DNA of 64,000 bases from Nymphaea colorata (GCF_008831285.2 NC_045147.1:830001-894000), one strand, 5' to 3'; positions 21,907-33,703 are shown, numbered from the stretch's first letter. The notes: generated from the sequence alone by a model not told the origin. Numbers and translations: made by a program.

Positions 21907-22213
21907 TGTTAGCCCTCACGCAGCTATCGATCTCCTCTGCGCAAAATTCTGCACTAACACCTCAATTCACTCAAATCCAGTTTCTCTAACGAAACGTAAT
22001 CTTCTTTGTTAGGGTTTAATTCCCTTAATTGTGCTCAAATACATAACGTGATGGGTTTGGTTTAAGACGTGCCTAACAGGACCTGACCAGTTACATATAA
22101 GAAATACTTAAAGCTGAAAACAAAAAAGACAGAAAATAACAGAAATAAACGAAACTTGGAAACTCATTTGTTAGGTCTGCCCCTGATACGATGGTATAAC
22201 TCTGCGCCTAACA
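21907..22213 (-). repeat. 5' LTR of the Ty3/gypsy element
   Basis: 307 bp, TGTTAG...CTAACA. It pairs with 11528-11809 and is followed by the second CAGTA target duplication at 22214-22218. Confidence 0.93.
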
Positions 22214-22218
22214 CAGTA

Positions 22219-23064
22219 CTATGATGGTAGAACTCCCCATTTTCTCGACGATGATAATCCCCCAGAAAGAGTTTTACAGTTCTCATGGACGGAACTAATT
22301 GGAACAAGAAAAAGCGCTTTGACCTTAGGAGAAATGGCATCACGAAGGTGATCATGGAGGGAGGAGGGGTAAAGACTAAGGTGGATGACCTATTTCCTCG
22401 TCATTTTGCCAAACCACTTTTATTCTTTCGTCTCTTTCTCATTTTCCAAGAAAAAAAGTTGCGGCCGTCGTTCACACAGGCAATTGACAGGCCTTGGGAG
22501 CCCTCCCACAAACATGCCCTTTTGAAACTTTAATCTTTCAATTAGTTAAAGACCGGTATTCCCGCTTTTTCTGGTTACGACAAATATAAAACAATCGTTG
22601 TAGGCAGCGCTCAAGAGCACAACCCATTGCCCCGAAAGGAACTGAACGAGAGGGAAAAAGGAGATTGGAAAAAATCAGCGATAAGGAATCATTTTCTTTT
22701 GCATCATTGAATCGTTGGGATGGGAAGATCAGAGAACAGAAGGAAAGAACAATACGAGTAAAATAGTTACACATAAGCACCTTTTTTTTTTCACCTTTAT
22801 TCATAGATGATTAGAGAGCAGAAAGAAAGCCATCCATTCTTATATTTTTCTTTCATTCAATCAGCGGAGGAAGTCAGAGAACATCAGGAAAGGCAACAAC
22901 AGGTACCCCTTTTTCTTTCTGCACCGCTGGATCAACCAGAGACGATCAGTAGACGGAAAAACAAATAAGATCCATTCTTTTCAGTCACTACATCAGTGGA
23001 AGAAGGGGAACACCAAAAACTGTTCTCTCTTTTGTGGTGCGTTTGAAGAAAGAAAACGACGGAG
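22219..23064 (+). promoter_or_regulatory. Upstream region of the first MSL10-like gene
   Basis: This interval is collinear with 39200-40086 upstream of the second gene, so it probably contains promoter and 5' UTR. I cannot assign a TATA box or transcription start with confidence; 'ttcttatatttttc' near 22840 is conserved in both copies and is a candidate. Relative to the second gene this copy lacks about 60 bp (opposite 39290-39350) and about 45 bp (opposite 39660-39710). It has 37 extra bases immediately before the start codon (about 23014-23050). A 10.7 kb retrotransposon now ends less than 1 kb upstream of the ATG. Confidence 0.5.
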
Positions 23065-25985
23065 ATGACGACGAAGGCAGGAGGTGCAGTGGTTTTGGTG
23101 GTGGAGAAGGTGGGGGAGGAAGGTGTTGTCTCCAAACAGGGGGAAAAAAGCGGAGAAGAAGCTACAGAACAACAGATTTTGGGGTCTCCTTCCTTCTCCA
23201 TATTCTCAGACTCACCACCATCTCTCGTGAATGCAAAAGGCAAAGAGGACAGCAATCCTCACGCCACTGAGCTAGGGCCCCCTCCCATCCGAACGATTTC
23301 CAGGGCGATGTTCTCGAAGCAGAAATCTCGCTTCTTTGAGATGAACCATCCCGTCGACGACACCACCGTGCTGATGCGGACCTCCCATCACAGTCAGGCT
23401 TTTCCGGCGACAGCAACGACTCCACAAGGGAGTCCAAAAAGCGCCAGGGGGGCTCCTGCCGGAGAAGAGGAGGAGGACGAAGCTTACAAGCCCGACGTGT
23501 TGGAGGAGAAAAGGAACTACAAGATTACGGCTCGGAGATTCCTCGAGTGGATGGCTTTCATACTGATAACGGCTTCCTTGATATGCAGCTTAACAGTGCC
23601 ACGCTTCCAGGACTTCTCCGGTTGGGGTTTGGAGCTCTGGAAATGGTGTTTGATGGTGCTCGTCGTCCTATCCGGGAGGTTGGTCTCCGGGTGGATCGTC
23701 AGCTTGCTCGTCTTCATGATCGAGCGAAACTTCATGCTCAGGACCAGAGTGCTCTACTTCGTCTACGGCATGCGGAGGAGCGTCCAAGTCAGTATCTGGA
23801 TGGGCCTGGCTCTCCTCTCGTGGACATTGCTCTTCGATCACAGCAGCAGCGGTGGACGAAAGCCTCGGCGCCACCAGTTTCTGTCATACGTTACACGGTC
23901 ATTGTCGGCCATCTTGGTCGGAGCTCTGCTCTGGATGGTGAAGACACTATTGGTCAAGGCGTTAGCCTCTTCGTTCCATGTAAACGCTTATTTTGATCGG
24001 ATTCAGGAGTCGGTGTTCAATCAGTACGTGTTGGCAACGCTGTCGGGGCCGCCGCTAATGGAGTTGCAGGAGAAGGTGGGCAGGTCGGAAAGTAGCGGGA
24101 AACTGAGCGTCAAGGTGGAGGGGAAGAAGGGTAAGGATGTGGATGTGATCGATGTGAAGAAGCTGCAGAGGATACAGCAAGATAAGGTCTCCGCCTGGAC
24201 GATGAAGAGGCTAGCCAATGTAATTAGCAATTCAGGTTTGTCGACGATCTCAGCGACGATCGATGACTCTGTATCTAGTGAGGATGGGAAGAACGAGGGG
24301 CAGATCAATAGTGAGGCGGAGGCAAGAACTGTTGCTTACACGATTTTCAGGAATGTTGCTAGGCCCGACTCCAAGTGAGAATTTCTTCCGGAGAAATTGA
24401 ACTTACTGTCTCATTCTATTATTAATTTCGTTCCATAACCTGCTCTTCTCATTACTTATGTACTCCGGCTTCTGATGATAATAGGTATATTGATGAAGAA
24501 GACCTTCTGAGATTCTTGAGCAAAGAAGACGTGCAGAAAATATTACCTCAGTTTGCTGGAGCAGCAGAGTTGGGAAAGGTTAAGAAGTCTGCTTTCAGAA
24601 AGTGGGTGGTAAGACAACCATGACAATGCAACCTCGTTCTACTTTGAACAGGCAAATGCTTCATTGAAGGTGGTTTTGATTGTGACCTAACGTGACTTAT
24701 TTGCTTTAGGTTAACGCTTACCTTGAACGCAAATCCTTGGCGCATTCTCTGAATGACACTAAAACTGCAGTGAAACAACTACACAAACTCGCAAATTGCA
24801 TGGTGATCTTAGTTAACTTGGTGGTATGGTTGCTGTTCATGGGATTCGCAACCAGCAAAGTGCTGCTCTTCATTTCATCCCAGCTGTTGCTGCTGGGTTT
24901 CATGTTTGGGAACACCTGCAAGATCATATTCGAGTCGATCATATTTGTGTTTGTAATGCATCCATTTGATGTTGGCGATAGGTGTGTCATTGATGGCGTG
25001 CAGGTAACAGTGAACTATTTGTACTTCCACTTTTTGTTTCTCTGCTACCTACCATATTCAGGAGTGCAGTAGGTATTTCCAGACGAAGAACTTGCTGGAT
25101 GTGGTGCTGTAAATTCCCCCTTTGTTCTTGTATCTTTTGACTTTTTGATTGCTCTTTCTTCATTCCCTGCATTTGAACTATACCATACCTGGCTGATCTG
25201 AATGTGGCATGTACAAGTAAAGCTTTCGAGTTTTAACATTGAAAATCTTCATCCTGGTGAAAGGAAAGAAACATGACGGGTCTCCAGATTCTCAATTTTA
25301 TGCTATGATGGGATTAGTGTTGCATTCTACTGCTGAATTTCTTCTTGGCACTCCTCTGCCATTTTTCCGTTTCAGCCTGCTATGAATTGATTCAGAATGA
25401 GAATTTTGTGCAGATGATTGTAGAAGAAATGAACATTCTGAACACAGTCTTCTTGAGATACGACAACGAGAAAATCTATTATCCGAATGCTGTGCTCATT
25501 ACAAAGCCTATCAGCAATTTCTACAGGAGTCCAGATATGGGTGATTCTGTTGAGTTCTCTATTGATGTCTCTACTCCAGTAGAAACCTTAGGTGCCCTCA
25601 AAGCCAGGATTCAGATGTATAACATCAGAGCTTGCCTTTATCCTCTTCATTTAGTAGAATTCATTCCAATCCGATTTTAATCTCCCTTCTGTGTCTTTCT
25701 ATTTCATTTGAATACAGGTACTTGGAAGGCAAGCCGCAACATTGGCATCCAAAGCACAGTGTGGTGGTGAAGGAGATTGAGAATATTAACAAGATGAAGA
25801 TTGGTCTGTATGTGATGCACACGATGAACCATCAGAATTATGGCGAGAAAAACCTTCGTCGCTCCGATCTTGTCGTGGAGCTGAAGAAAATTTTCGAAGA
25901 GCTTGGCATCAAGTATCACTTGCTGCCTCAAGAAGTTCGTCTGGTTACACACGCATCATCAGGCGTAGGCCGCGTTTTTTATTAG
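23065..25985 (+). CDS. Mechanosensitive channel, MscS-like MSL10-type, copy A
   Basis: Five coding exons: 23065-24374, 24485-24608, 24710-25003, 25414-25616 and 25718-25985. All introns are GT/AG and join in frame to 732 residues; Arabidopsis MSL10 has about 734. The family forms plasma-membrane channels opened by membrane tension. The cytosolic N-terminal tail (1-155) is Ser/Pro/acidic-rich. Hydrophobic segments lie near 159-178, 194-217, 241-257 and 280-300, and, after a cytosolic loop, near 509-533 and 535-560. The last is the pore helix and carries FMFGNTCK, with Phe and Gly at the positions known to matter in MSL10. The MscS signature 'FVMHPFDVGDRCVIDGVQ' ends exon 3 and 'MIVEEMNILNTVFLRYDNE' starts exon 4. 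The C-terminus has 'HWHPKHSVVVKEIENINK'. The start was chosen because the second copy has the same ATG context and N-terminus. No disabling change is seen. The match could also be to a close MSL9/MSL8-type paralogue. Confidence 0.96.
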
Positions 25986-26349
25986 ATTCAAAGTCGATTA
26001 GGATCTTTGCTATGAGTGTATTTCTGTAGAGTTTATGTAGAAGCATTGTATTTTTTTTGTTTTTGTTTAGTCAAAAAAGGGAATGGTGTGACCGGTTTCT
26101 TTCCTCTCTCTTTTCTGGTTTGCATTGTTCTACGGCTTGTGATATTCATTGAACTAGAGAAACTGGGCCAGACGGGGCTTTTTGCTTTTTTCACCTTCCA
26201 ATCAAAATGTGGTAAGGTTGAGCTTGACTTGACAATTAGTTGGGGAAACGTTGCTAGGGAAAGTTTAGGGCACTGGTAGTTAGAGGGAAATGGGGATTTT
26301 AAAATGTGGTGCGATATTGATCTGACCCAAGTCCAATCAAACGAGTTCT

Positions 26350-26645
26350 ATAAAACAATTTAAGGCTGCACAGGAGCTGAGTGAAGCTTTCACTCACTGA
26401 ATAAAACTTGAGCTTGGCTCGAACTACATAGAACAAGAACAAGCTTGACTTGACAATATACTATCACAAGCTCAAGCTCGACTCAATTAACTTGCTTCTT
26501 TTAAACACATTGTTCTTTTTAATTTGTTGAATCACTATATGTCAGCAATCATTGTGTGTTCGAACTCAATGTTCTTACAATTTGAACTCGTATAGTGAAT
26601 TTGAGTTGAACTCAAACTAACTGTGCACCCTGAGTAAATCTTATA
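26350..26645. mobile_element. Decayed MITE-like element shared by both units (copy A)
   Basis: The left end AGGCTGCACAGGAG and the reverse complement of the right end, AGGGTGCACAGTTA, form weak terminal repeats. The interior is repetitive 'gagctcgaactcgac'-type sequence. The matching element in unit B (about 43345-43610) has the same ends, so the insertion predates the duplication. I cannot see a convincing target duplication. Confidence 0.45.
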
Positions 26646-27560
26646 CAGATGCAAATCAAGATGCTTAGTTTCTTTCAAATTTTAGGAAATCACGTGCAAG
26701 TCATAGTTGGTTGGCATCCCTTTGATCGGTTGCAGCGTTTTCCGGCAACACACTGCCGGACAGGATGTTACCTGCTCCGGGCTCCGGAATTGAAACCCAT
26801 GACCCTAAATGGATAGCATTTATTAGCTAAGATACAAGTTAGCTGGCGATCTGAACCAAACCGGTGGCGGCAAACCGATTTGATTCCATGCTGATTCAAG
26901 ACTACGGTGTGTCAGTTTTTTACTGTTGTTAAAATATTAGTTTTAGTGTTTTACCTTTTTCTCATGTGTTGATTCATTTTTTAGAAATGATTTTTACAAT
27001 ATTTCTGGCCAAGTCACAACTGATTCAGCGAACAAGGGAATCGAATGATTTAATTGATGGCCAGGTATTCACAAACCCAATCTTACAAACTGGTAAAATC
27101 TGGTTTTTGTTAATAAATAATATTACTTATTAGAGTTTTTTTTTGCAATATTAACAGTAATTTCGTGAGAAAAATACCTCTTGGATAAATGCCCAAGCAC
27201 TTGAGTAAGAGACAAAAATCATACCTTTTAAAATTTACGTTAAAAAGCAATTTGAACAGAACCTCTTAACGTGCTTATGAACATTAATTTAATGTTTTAG
27301 ATCAAATTATTTTTGTGAAAAAATTATTCATTATATTACCAAAATTTTGATGTTATAGAGTCATCTATTTTTTATTAATAAAAAACATTATTAAAGTAAA
27401 ACAAATTGACTAACTTAATATATTTTTCTCACCAAATTATTCTTAGGATCATAGCTATAAAGTTCGATTGCCCAAAAAAGGCTTTAATATTTAGTTTTAA
27501 TTTTTTGTCTCTTATCAAATTGGTTTGATATTTACCAACTTTCCTATACATATTCACCAA
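26646..27560. repeat. Unit A right flank, non-coding
   Basis: AT-rich sequence collinear with 44095-44925 downstream of the second gene. Shared blocks include 'gttggcatccctttgatcgg' near 26710 and 'aaatttttgatgttatagag'-like sequence near 27340. No gene is seen. The collinearity ends near 27545, where unit C begins. Confidence 0.7.
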
Positions 27561-27565
27561 TTATT

Positions 27566-28247
27566 AAGTTTAAACGTTTTAAATTCTTTTTTTCAAATGT
27601 CCTCTCATATCATTTTCACATGCGATTGGGCTTTCTAGTGAGTTGGGAATTGCATAGAAGGACTCGTTCTTTTGTTTTAAAACTTTGGAGGACATGCCTG
27701 AGTCTCAAAAGGTTGGTTACACCCATCTGTCAAACTACATAAAAGCTCACAAATATATCCTTGGTTGAAGCCAGCAAAATAAAGGGTCTTCTGAATGTTT
27801 TTGAAGAAGAAATTACATGGCCCAAATGGATCAAGAACAATTTTATGTGTAAAAAACAAAACTCCCCTTCTGCCCAAGAGAGGTTTCTTTCCTGTAAGTA
27901 TGCTCAACACTTCTTGGTATCCATTTTAAGTTCTCTCCAACTCTGCCGTCGAGTTCTGTAATGTTTGTAGCTGCGAGTTGCAGGTACAGGCTTGAAGAAA
28001 TTAAACCAGTTCTTTGCTATTAGAGGCTTCGAGCCAAACATAAAAGGTAGTACACAGTTAGGCTGGCCCAGCCCAGCCCACTACAAGTGTGCCTAGTTTC
28101 AATCCCAGCACTTACGAGGCGGACCTGCTATTTGGCCCGCGTCGAACTGGACACCAGGCCAACATCATCCAGCTCAAGGCCCAACCCGCCTGCAATTGGT
28201 TAAGCGAGCTGGGTCAGGATGAGCAAACCAAGTCTTCCTGTCTCAAG
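27566..28247. repeat. Partial third copy of the gene-upstream region (unit C)
   Basis: The segment from 'aaacgttttaaattcttttt' to 'gtcaggatgagcaaaccaag' matches 10795-11470 in unit A and 38015-39135 in unit B (minus the B-specific insertion). In A and B this sequence is followed by the MSL10-like gene. Here it stops at 28247 and a Myb/SANT-like pseudogene follows. The copy therefore lost its gene, or the duplication never included it. Confidence 0.8.
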
Positions 28248-28765
28248 TAAAACTACCACTACCATTCGCAGTGGACTGGCCATACACTTCCTCTAACTGT
28301 TGATAATGTTTCCATTTTTGCCCCCCTTTGAATTTCCGCTGATCAGGGAATTTCTGCAGTTAGAATTATAGTCACATATGTTGTATAATGTAATTGACAC
28401 GGTGATTATGCTCATACATTAAATGTTGCCCTGCTTACCTTAATGTAGTTGGCCCAAACTTCATTGTCAACTTCTACGCACTTGTTTGTTGGGTCCCAAC
28501 CAAACCCACTTGTTAACAAAATTTGCTTGCACACATTGTAGTATGCTTTTGTACTCTTCAACTTGTTTTTTATTTTCTCGACTGTGAAATCTGGCCCAAA
28601 CTTTTCTAACATATTCCGTTCAATTGCCTTATACGCTTTTGGCTATAAATTTTCGCCTGACTTCATGCCAGGTAGTCTTGATTGCTTAACTAGAATACTT
28701 GTAAGATACTCTAGTTGAGCATCAGTCCATATAAGACTATCATTTCTTGAGCTTGAAACTTCCAT
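28243..28765 (-). pseudogene. Myb/SANT-like DNA-binding domain protein, Harbinger-associated type, premature stop
   Basis: Reading from ATG at 28765 on the minus strand: 'SLIWTDAQLEYLTSILVKQ' (the first SANT helix), then 'AYKAIERNMLEKFGPDF', then 'IKNKLKSTKAYYNVCKQI' and 'SGFGWDPTNKCVEVDNEVW'. This is the Myb/SANT-like domain of plant L10-interacting-MYB-like and Harbinger ORF1 proteins. Exon 1 is 28765-28439; a GT/AG intron joins it to exon 2 (28353-28243), which continues 'KFPDQRKFKGGQKW' to a stop at 28243-28245. Codon 41 is TAG (28645-28643), where the family usually has Trp, so the copy is broken. Such proteins bind transposon ends or act in host transcription. A Harbinger TIR at 35083-35098 in the matching orientation suggests this is a transposon ORF. 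Confidence 0.8.
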
Positions 28766-29992
28766 AGTACTACAACATGAAAAAAACAAAAACTAGTAAT
28801 TGCAAACTCCAAAATAGAACAAAAAAAATAGAGCATATATATCCAATCATGGATCACAAAAGCAAACCAACCAAATCAGTCATGCGTGGAAGTTTTCAGT
28901 CTTATAAGGTTTGCTAACCCAATTTGTGTTATTAAGTTCGTCACTCCAATGTACGAAAAATAAACCCAATTTATTTCCCTTGACTTAACCATAGCATGAA
29001 AGTTTTCTCTATGAAAAGTGATCAACATTCCTTCTTCTTTGCCAAAAAATTATAACAAAACAAGACTAGTTTCACATTAGCCAAGAATGCAACTAAATAT
29101 AACAAATATCTAACGAAGTGGCAAACATGAACAAAACAATACTAGTTTCATATCATCTCAACAAGCAAACAACATATTTCATGTCATAACATAAAATAAA
29201 AACTGAAGCTTGACATTTGTTACCACAAGCGTTAAAGAAACATAACATGGAAAAGTCATCATTTCAAAAATGCCACTATAAGAATCCATCATATCAAGTA
29301 AGGAGAGAATGAAAGATTTAAATCAGATAAACCTACGCTTTGTTGAAAAGGTATGCCTTTCCGTTGTTGCAGTGGAATGTCTGATCAAATCACATAAACA
29401 AGAACAGTTAGTCTGCGTCCCGTCCAGTTAGGGCTATGCAATCTAAGACTACTACAAGATCACCACAAGAACTTAACAACTATACAAATTCAAGCATTTC
29501 AAAAACTTACCCTCATTACTGAAATATCATAAAACGCCATAAAGTCCAGACCTTCATGATTCCGTTTTTAAGCTTAGAAAATGTACTACCAGAGACAAAA
29601 ATGTGAAGGGAATGCCCCATGCACAGACTCACCACTGCTTAGTAAAATAAATTCGAACCATGAGAAAGGGATGGGCTTCCCAAGAGGACCAACCAAAGCA
29701 GAAGCTACAAGAGTTGAACTTTTGAAAGGCAAAAGATACTTGCAAACAGAAACAAATAAATTTGTCAAAAAGATATCCTAAAAAGGAAGTGAAAAGTACA
29801 TCTGATGCCGACTGCTAACTTAGAAACACTAATGAAAACAATTACTAGTGTTACATCACCCCAAAATTCACTCACTCCTCTTGAGAAGGGATTAAATATC
29901 TGGAATTTGGAGTTTCAGCAAACAGAAAAGAATAACATCTTCTTCCACAAACAGAGGCCGGACGCAGGCAACAACATATTGAACTCATCTGC
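28766..29992. other. Harbinger-remnant interior, no gene recognised
   Basis: AT-rich sequence between the Myb/SANT-like pseudogene and the copia insertion. Short open frames occur on both strands (29581-29781 and others) but none resembles a transposase or a known domain. It probably represents introns or untranslated sequence of the Harbinger-type element. Confidence 0.4.
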
Positions 29993-29999
29993 CTGGGTA

Positions 30000-30292
30000 T
30001 GAGAGGAATGAAAGAGTATTCAGAAATTTTAACGTGGTTCACCTGTTAAGGCTACATTCACGATGCAGGGACACACACACGTTACTGTGGTTCCTGCTTT
30101 CCTTTTATATACTCTGTTGCTTTACAATGGATGGGGATAACCTTTTCAGTTTTAATAGACTTGATAAGGTTTACCCTTTCAGTTACATCCTTTTTACATG
30201 AGGATGGATTACATGCTAACGTGGTTCCACATTTGGTGGAGCTGATGTAACCAACTGCACGTTCATTGTGATCAGGACGAGGGTCTTTCACA
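30000..30292 (-). repeat. 3' LTR of the copia element
   Basis: 293 bp. The polypurine stretch TTGAGGGAGGC (minus strand, 30303-30293) directly precedes it. Confidence 0.93.
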
Positions 30293-30342
30293 GCCTCCCT
30301 CAAGTGCAACTGTATGCTTCTAAGGTTGAGCTTGACACGGAA

Positions 30343-31862
30343 TTAATTAAATTGTGTGACAACAATGGGCTTGGTTAGGCCATCAGCAATTTGGTCCAAT
30401 GATGAGAGATGCTGAACTCTGAGCAAACCTTTAGAAACTTTGTCGCGTACATAGTGAACGTCGACTTCAATGTATTTGCTTCTGGAGTGAAACGTGGAAT
30501 GAACTGCAAGGTAGTTAGCGCTGATATTGTCACACCAAATGACTGGTGTGTTGACAACACTAACTTTCATCTCACTTAAGAGAGACTGAATCTAGGTTAG
30601 CTCTGTTGCGGCATTTGCTACTCCTCTGCATTCGGCCTCAGTGCTTGAGCGGGAGACAACATGTTGTTTCCTTGAACTCCATGAAACAAGGTTAGGGCCA
30701 ATATAAACTGCATACCCTGAGGTGGATTTTCGGTCATCAGGAGACCCAGCCCAATCAGCATCTGTGTAGACATTAATGCTAGTGTCTTTGGATGCTTTGA
30801 ACACCAATCCATACTGAATAGTATATTTAAAATACCTTAGGATTCTTTTAACCACTGTCCAATGAGATATGGAGGCTTGTGCATGAATTGGCACACTTTA
30901 TTGATGCTGAAAGCGACGTCTGGTCTTGTGAGAGATAGGTATTGTAAACCACCCACAATGCTCCTATACAAGGTAGGGTCCTCGAAATCAATGTCGTCTC
31001 CAATGTGTAATTTAGAGGAGGATGACATTGGAGTAGTGGATGGTTTGCACTCATGCATTTTTGCCTTTTTTAGAAGATCCATGATGTACTTCCGTTGAGA
31101 GAGGATAGCACCTTGGGAATTATACAGAATTTCCACCCGAAGGAAAAAATGAAGCCTCCCAAGATCCCTTAAGGCAAACTACTCACCAAGAAGCTTAATA
31201 ATCTTGTTAGTAAGACTTTGAGAATTGCCGGTGACAAGAATGTCGTCAACATAGACCATAATATAAACAATATTTTCACCACTATGCATGATAAATAAAG
31301 AAGGATCAGTCTTAGAGCTCGTGAATCCAAAATGAAAGAGGCTTTGACTCAGACGTTGAAACCAGGCTCGAGGGGCTTGCTTTAGCCCATATAGGGCCTT
31401 ATGAAGGTGGCAGACATGTGATGGAAATTGGTGGTCGATGAAGCCGGGCGGTTGAGCCATATACACTTCCTCAAATAAGGTTCCATTAAGGAATGCATTA
31501 TGGACATCAAGTTGTCTAATTATCCAATTCCCCCATAAAGCAAGTGAGATCATAGTTCGAATAGTACCTGGTTTGACGACATGGCTGAAAGTTTCAAAGA
31601 AGTCGACTCCTTCTTCTTGGTGAAACCCTTTTGTGACAAGTCTAGCTTTGTGTCGCTCAAGAGTGCCATCCGACTTGTGTTTGATGCGGTACACCCATTT
31701 GCATCCCACAATATTCATTTCCGAGGTGCGAGGCACAAGAGACCATGTTTTATTCTTGCAAAGAGCTTGAAATTCGTCTTGCATAGCAGCACGCCACTTG
31801 TTATGCTTGGTGGCTTCATTAAAATCTTTTGGTTCCTTGTCTTCGAGGAGTTTAGTCACCAA
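30343..31862 (-). pseudogene. Copia reverse transcriptase and RNase H (broken)
   Basis: The RT frame (31862-31179) has 'NKTWSLVPRTSEMNIVGCKW', 'RLVTKGFHQEEGVDF', 'QLDVHNAFLNGTLFEEVYM', 'LYGLKQAPRAWFQRLS' and the catalytic 'YIMVYVDDILVTGNS'. A frame change then leads to 31136-30837 and the RNase H part 'NVYTDADWAGSPDDRKSTSG' with 'SWSSRKQHVVSRSSTEAE' (30894-30592). The end, 'IWCDNISANYLAVHSTFHSR', is at 30570-30343 in another frame. The catalytic motifs are present, but at least two frame breaks prevent a continuous polyprotein. Confidence 0.92.
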
Positions 31863-31866
31863 GAGA

Positions 31867-32373
31867 CTAGAGAAAGCATAACGAGAGCCGAGAGGATGGT
31901 TTGAGTGAACCAGTTTGGGAGCGTCTCACCATAGAGTGAGGCCTTGAGGTGACCAACAGTGCCTCTTGAGGAGCAGGTTGATCTGGACTTGTTTGTGGCG
32001 AGCTAGGTGCAATAAGCGGTCCACTGTCATGAACAGGAGCAGTAGGATTTTCTGCAATGGCACTGCTTGAAGATGAGAGCCATGGAGGCACAAGAACAAC
32101 TTGTGGGTGAGTTCCTGGGGCCGAAGTGTCATTAGCTGGTTTTTCAATAAAAGGAAAATTTTCTTCATTGAAAATAACATCTTTGGACACAATAATCTTG
32201 AATGAGTTAGGATCCATGCATAGATAGCCATGATGATTATCACTATAACCCATAAAAACGTGAGCATGGGATCGATAGTCAAGTTTGTTGGATCTATACG
32301 CTCTCAAGTTGGGGAAGCATAAACACCCAAAAGTTTTAAGAAACTTGTAGTTGGGTTCCTTGTTCCAAAGCAT
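31867..32373 (-). pseudogene. Copia integrase C-terminus and linker
   Basis: The frame begins 'MLWNKEPNYKFLKTFGCLCF' with 'HVFMGYSDNHHGYLCMD', the conserved end of the copia integrase. A Pro/Ser-rich linker toward RT follows. It is offset by one frame from the integrase core. Confidence 0.85.
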
Positions 32374-32374
32374 T

Positions 32375-33235
32375 TCAAGAGGACTTGTATTTTTTCAAGC
32401 CTGCAGCAGGCAATCGATTTATCAGAAATATTGCAGCTGAAAAGGCAAAATTCCAGAGTTGTTTTAGCACATTGCTATGAGCCATAAGAGTCAATCTAGT
32501 GTCAACGATATGCCTATGTTTGCGTTCGAAGACGTCATTCTGTTTTTGGGTGTGAGGACAGAAATAACGATGTTTAATTTCTGCCTTGGAAAAATAGTTG
32601 TCCATGCACTTGTATTCTCCTCCACCATCACTGTGGAATTTCTTAATTTTTCTTCCAAACATATTTTCAACCATTGCTTTAAACTTTTGAAAGGTCTCAA
32701 GCACTTCAGATTTATGTTTCAACAAAAACAGCCATGTAAATCTTGACCATGCATCAACAAAGATAACATAAAAACGATGTCCATAGATACTAGAAATAGT
32801 GGCTGGCCCCCATACATCTGAAAAGATGATCTCTAGAGGTTCCAATTTACTATAATCAATGCGACTAAAGGGCAACTTATGCATTTTAGCAGTTTGACAG
32901 AAAGAACAAATTTTGATATTGCAGTCCGAAAAAGGTAAATTAAAGGAACTAAGCACACGATCAACAATCTTTCTATTTGGACGTCCCAACCGGGCGTGCC
33001 ATGTAGCGCGACAAGCCTTTTCTCCAATGCAAGCAACTTTTTCTTTAAAATTGTCAAAGTCAAGAGTGTAGATTCCTCCTTTAACGTGTCCTCTCAACAA
33101 CTTTTGTTTGGATCTGGCATCTCTAATTCTGCACTCTCTTGCATCAAATTCAAAAACAACGTTATTATCTTCAGCAAACCGATGCACAGAGAAAAGTTTC
33201 TTGGTTATAAGAGGAACATGAAGAATATCATGCAT
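32375..33235 (-). pseudogene. Copia integrase (frame intact, detached from gag-pro)
   Basis: A 286-codon frame holds the zinc-binding region ('ATWHARLGRPNRKI' followed by 'ICSFCQTAK'), the first catalytic Asp in 'IIFSDVWGPA', the second in 'KKFHSDGGGEYKC', and the Glu in 'QNDVFERKHRHIV'. The usual Gly-Val-Ala before Glu reads Asp-Val-Phe, and Pro-Gln reads Gln-Lys, so activity is doubtful. A stop separates it from the protease frame upstream, and a frameshift near 32385 separates it from the integrase C-terminus and RT downstream. Confidence 0.9.
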
Positions 33236-33322
33236 CTTGACGTTGAAATTTCCAAGTTTAAAGGATGAACTACCAATGTGTTTAATAGCTAAACTTGTAC
33301 CATTTCACACCTTGACGCCCGA

Positions 33323-33676
33323 TTAAGCGGAATTTATTGACAAAGAGCTGATATCAGGAACAACGTGATGGGAAGCACCGGAATCAGGATACCACGAATC
33401 ATTACCAGTGGTCTCAGATGTTGCAGCATTATACGCATGAGGAGGATTGGAATTAGAATTGTCTGATTGCTGGAATAATTTGCACGTCTTTGCCGAGTGC
33501 CCTATCTTTTCACATAATTGACAGACAATGTGAGAGCGTTGATCATTATAATACCTTTGATTTTGTTGATTGTTGTGGTAGTTTCCTCGTCCTCGGCCTC
33601 GTGAGCGAAATCGACCACCACGGCCTCCACGATAGTTTCCCCTTCCATAATATTGATTTTCGCTACCCATGTCCAC
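33323..33676 (-). pseudogene. Copia gag remnant (RGG region and CCHC zinc knuckle) plus protease start
   Basis: The frame begins after the PBS with an Arg/Gly-rich segment, then a CCHC knuckle 'CQLCEKIGHSAKTC', then the protease active site 'WYPDSGASHHVV'. The capsid-encoding part that should precede it (normally several hundred codons) is absent; only about 30 bp separate the PBS from this frame. It ends at a stop shortly after the protease motif. Confidence 0.9.
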
Positions 33677-33703
33677 GCTGGTTTAGTAATGGAGCACCAT
33701 CAA

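Larger units (their letters stand above)
11528..22213 (-). mobile_element. Ty3/gypsy chromovirus-type LTR retrotransposon, minus orientation, with a nested hAT
   Basis: Flanking LTRs (11528-11809 and 21907-22213) both begin TGTTAG and end CTAACA. The 5-bp target duplication CAGTA lies at 11523-11527 and 22214-22218. On the minus strand the order is 5' LTR, PBS, gag, protease, RT-RNase H, integrase, chromodomain-like tail, PPT and 3' LTR, which is the Ty3/gypsy order. Without the nested hAT and its target duplication the element is about 4.7 kb, a normal size for this group. It is dead: stops and frameshifts interrupt gag, RT and integrase, and the protease catalytic motif is altered. The LTRs differ at roughly one position in nine by eye, so the insertion is old. 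Unit B retains the unoccupied site. Confidence 0.93.

Noticed and set aside
23668-23874. Antisense frames over the MSL10 exons in both copies
   Set aside because: Shadows of GC-rich coding sequence, with no independent support.
23547-23996. 149-codon + strand frame overlapping MSL10 copy A, with an equal-length partner at 40578-41027
   Set aside because: It is an alternate frame of the channel exon. Its conservation follows from the recent duplication and it matches no protein.
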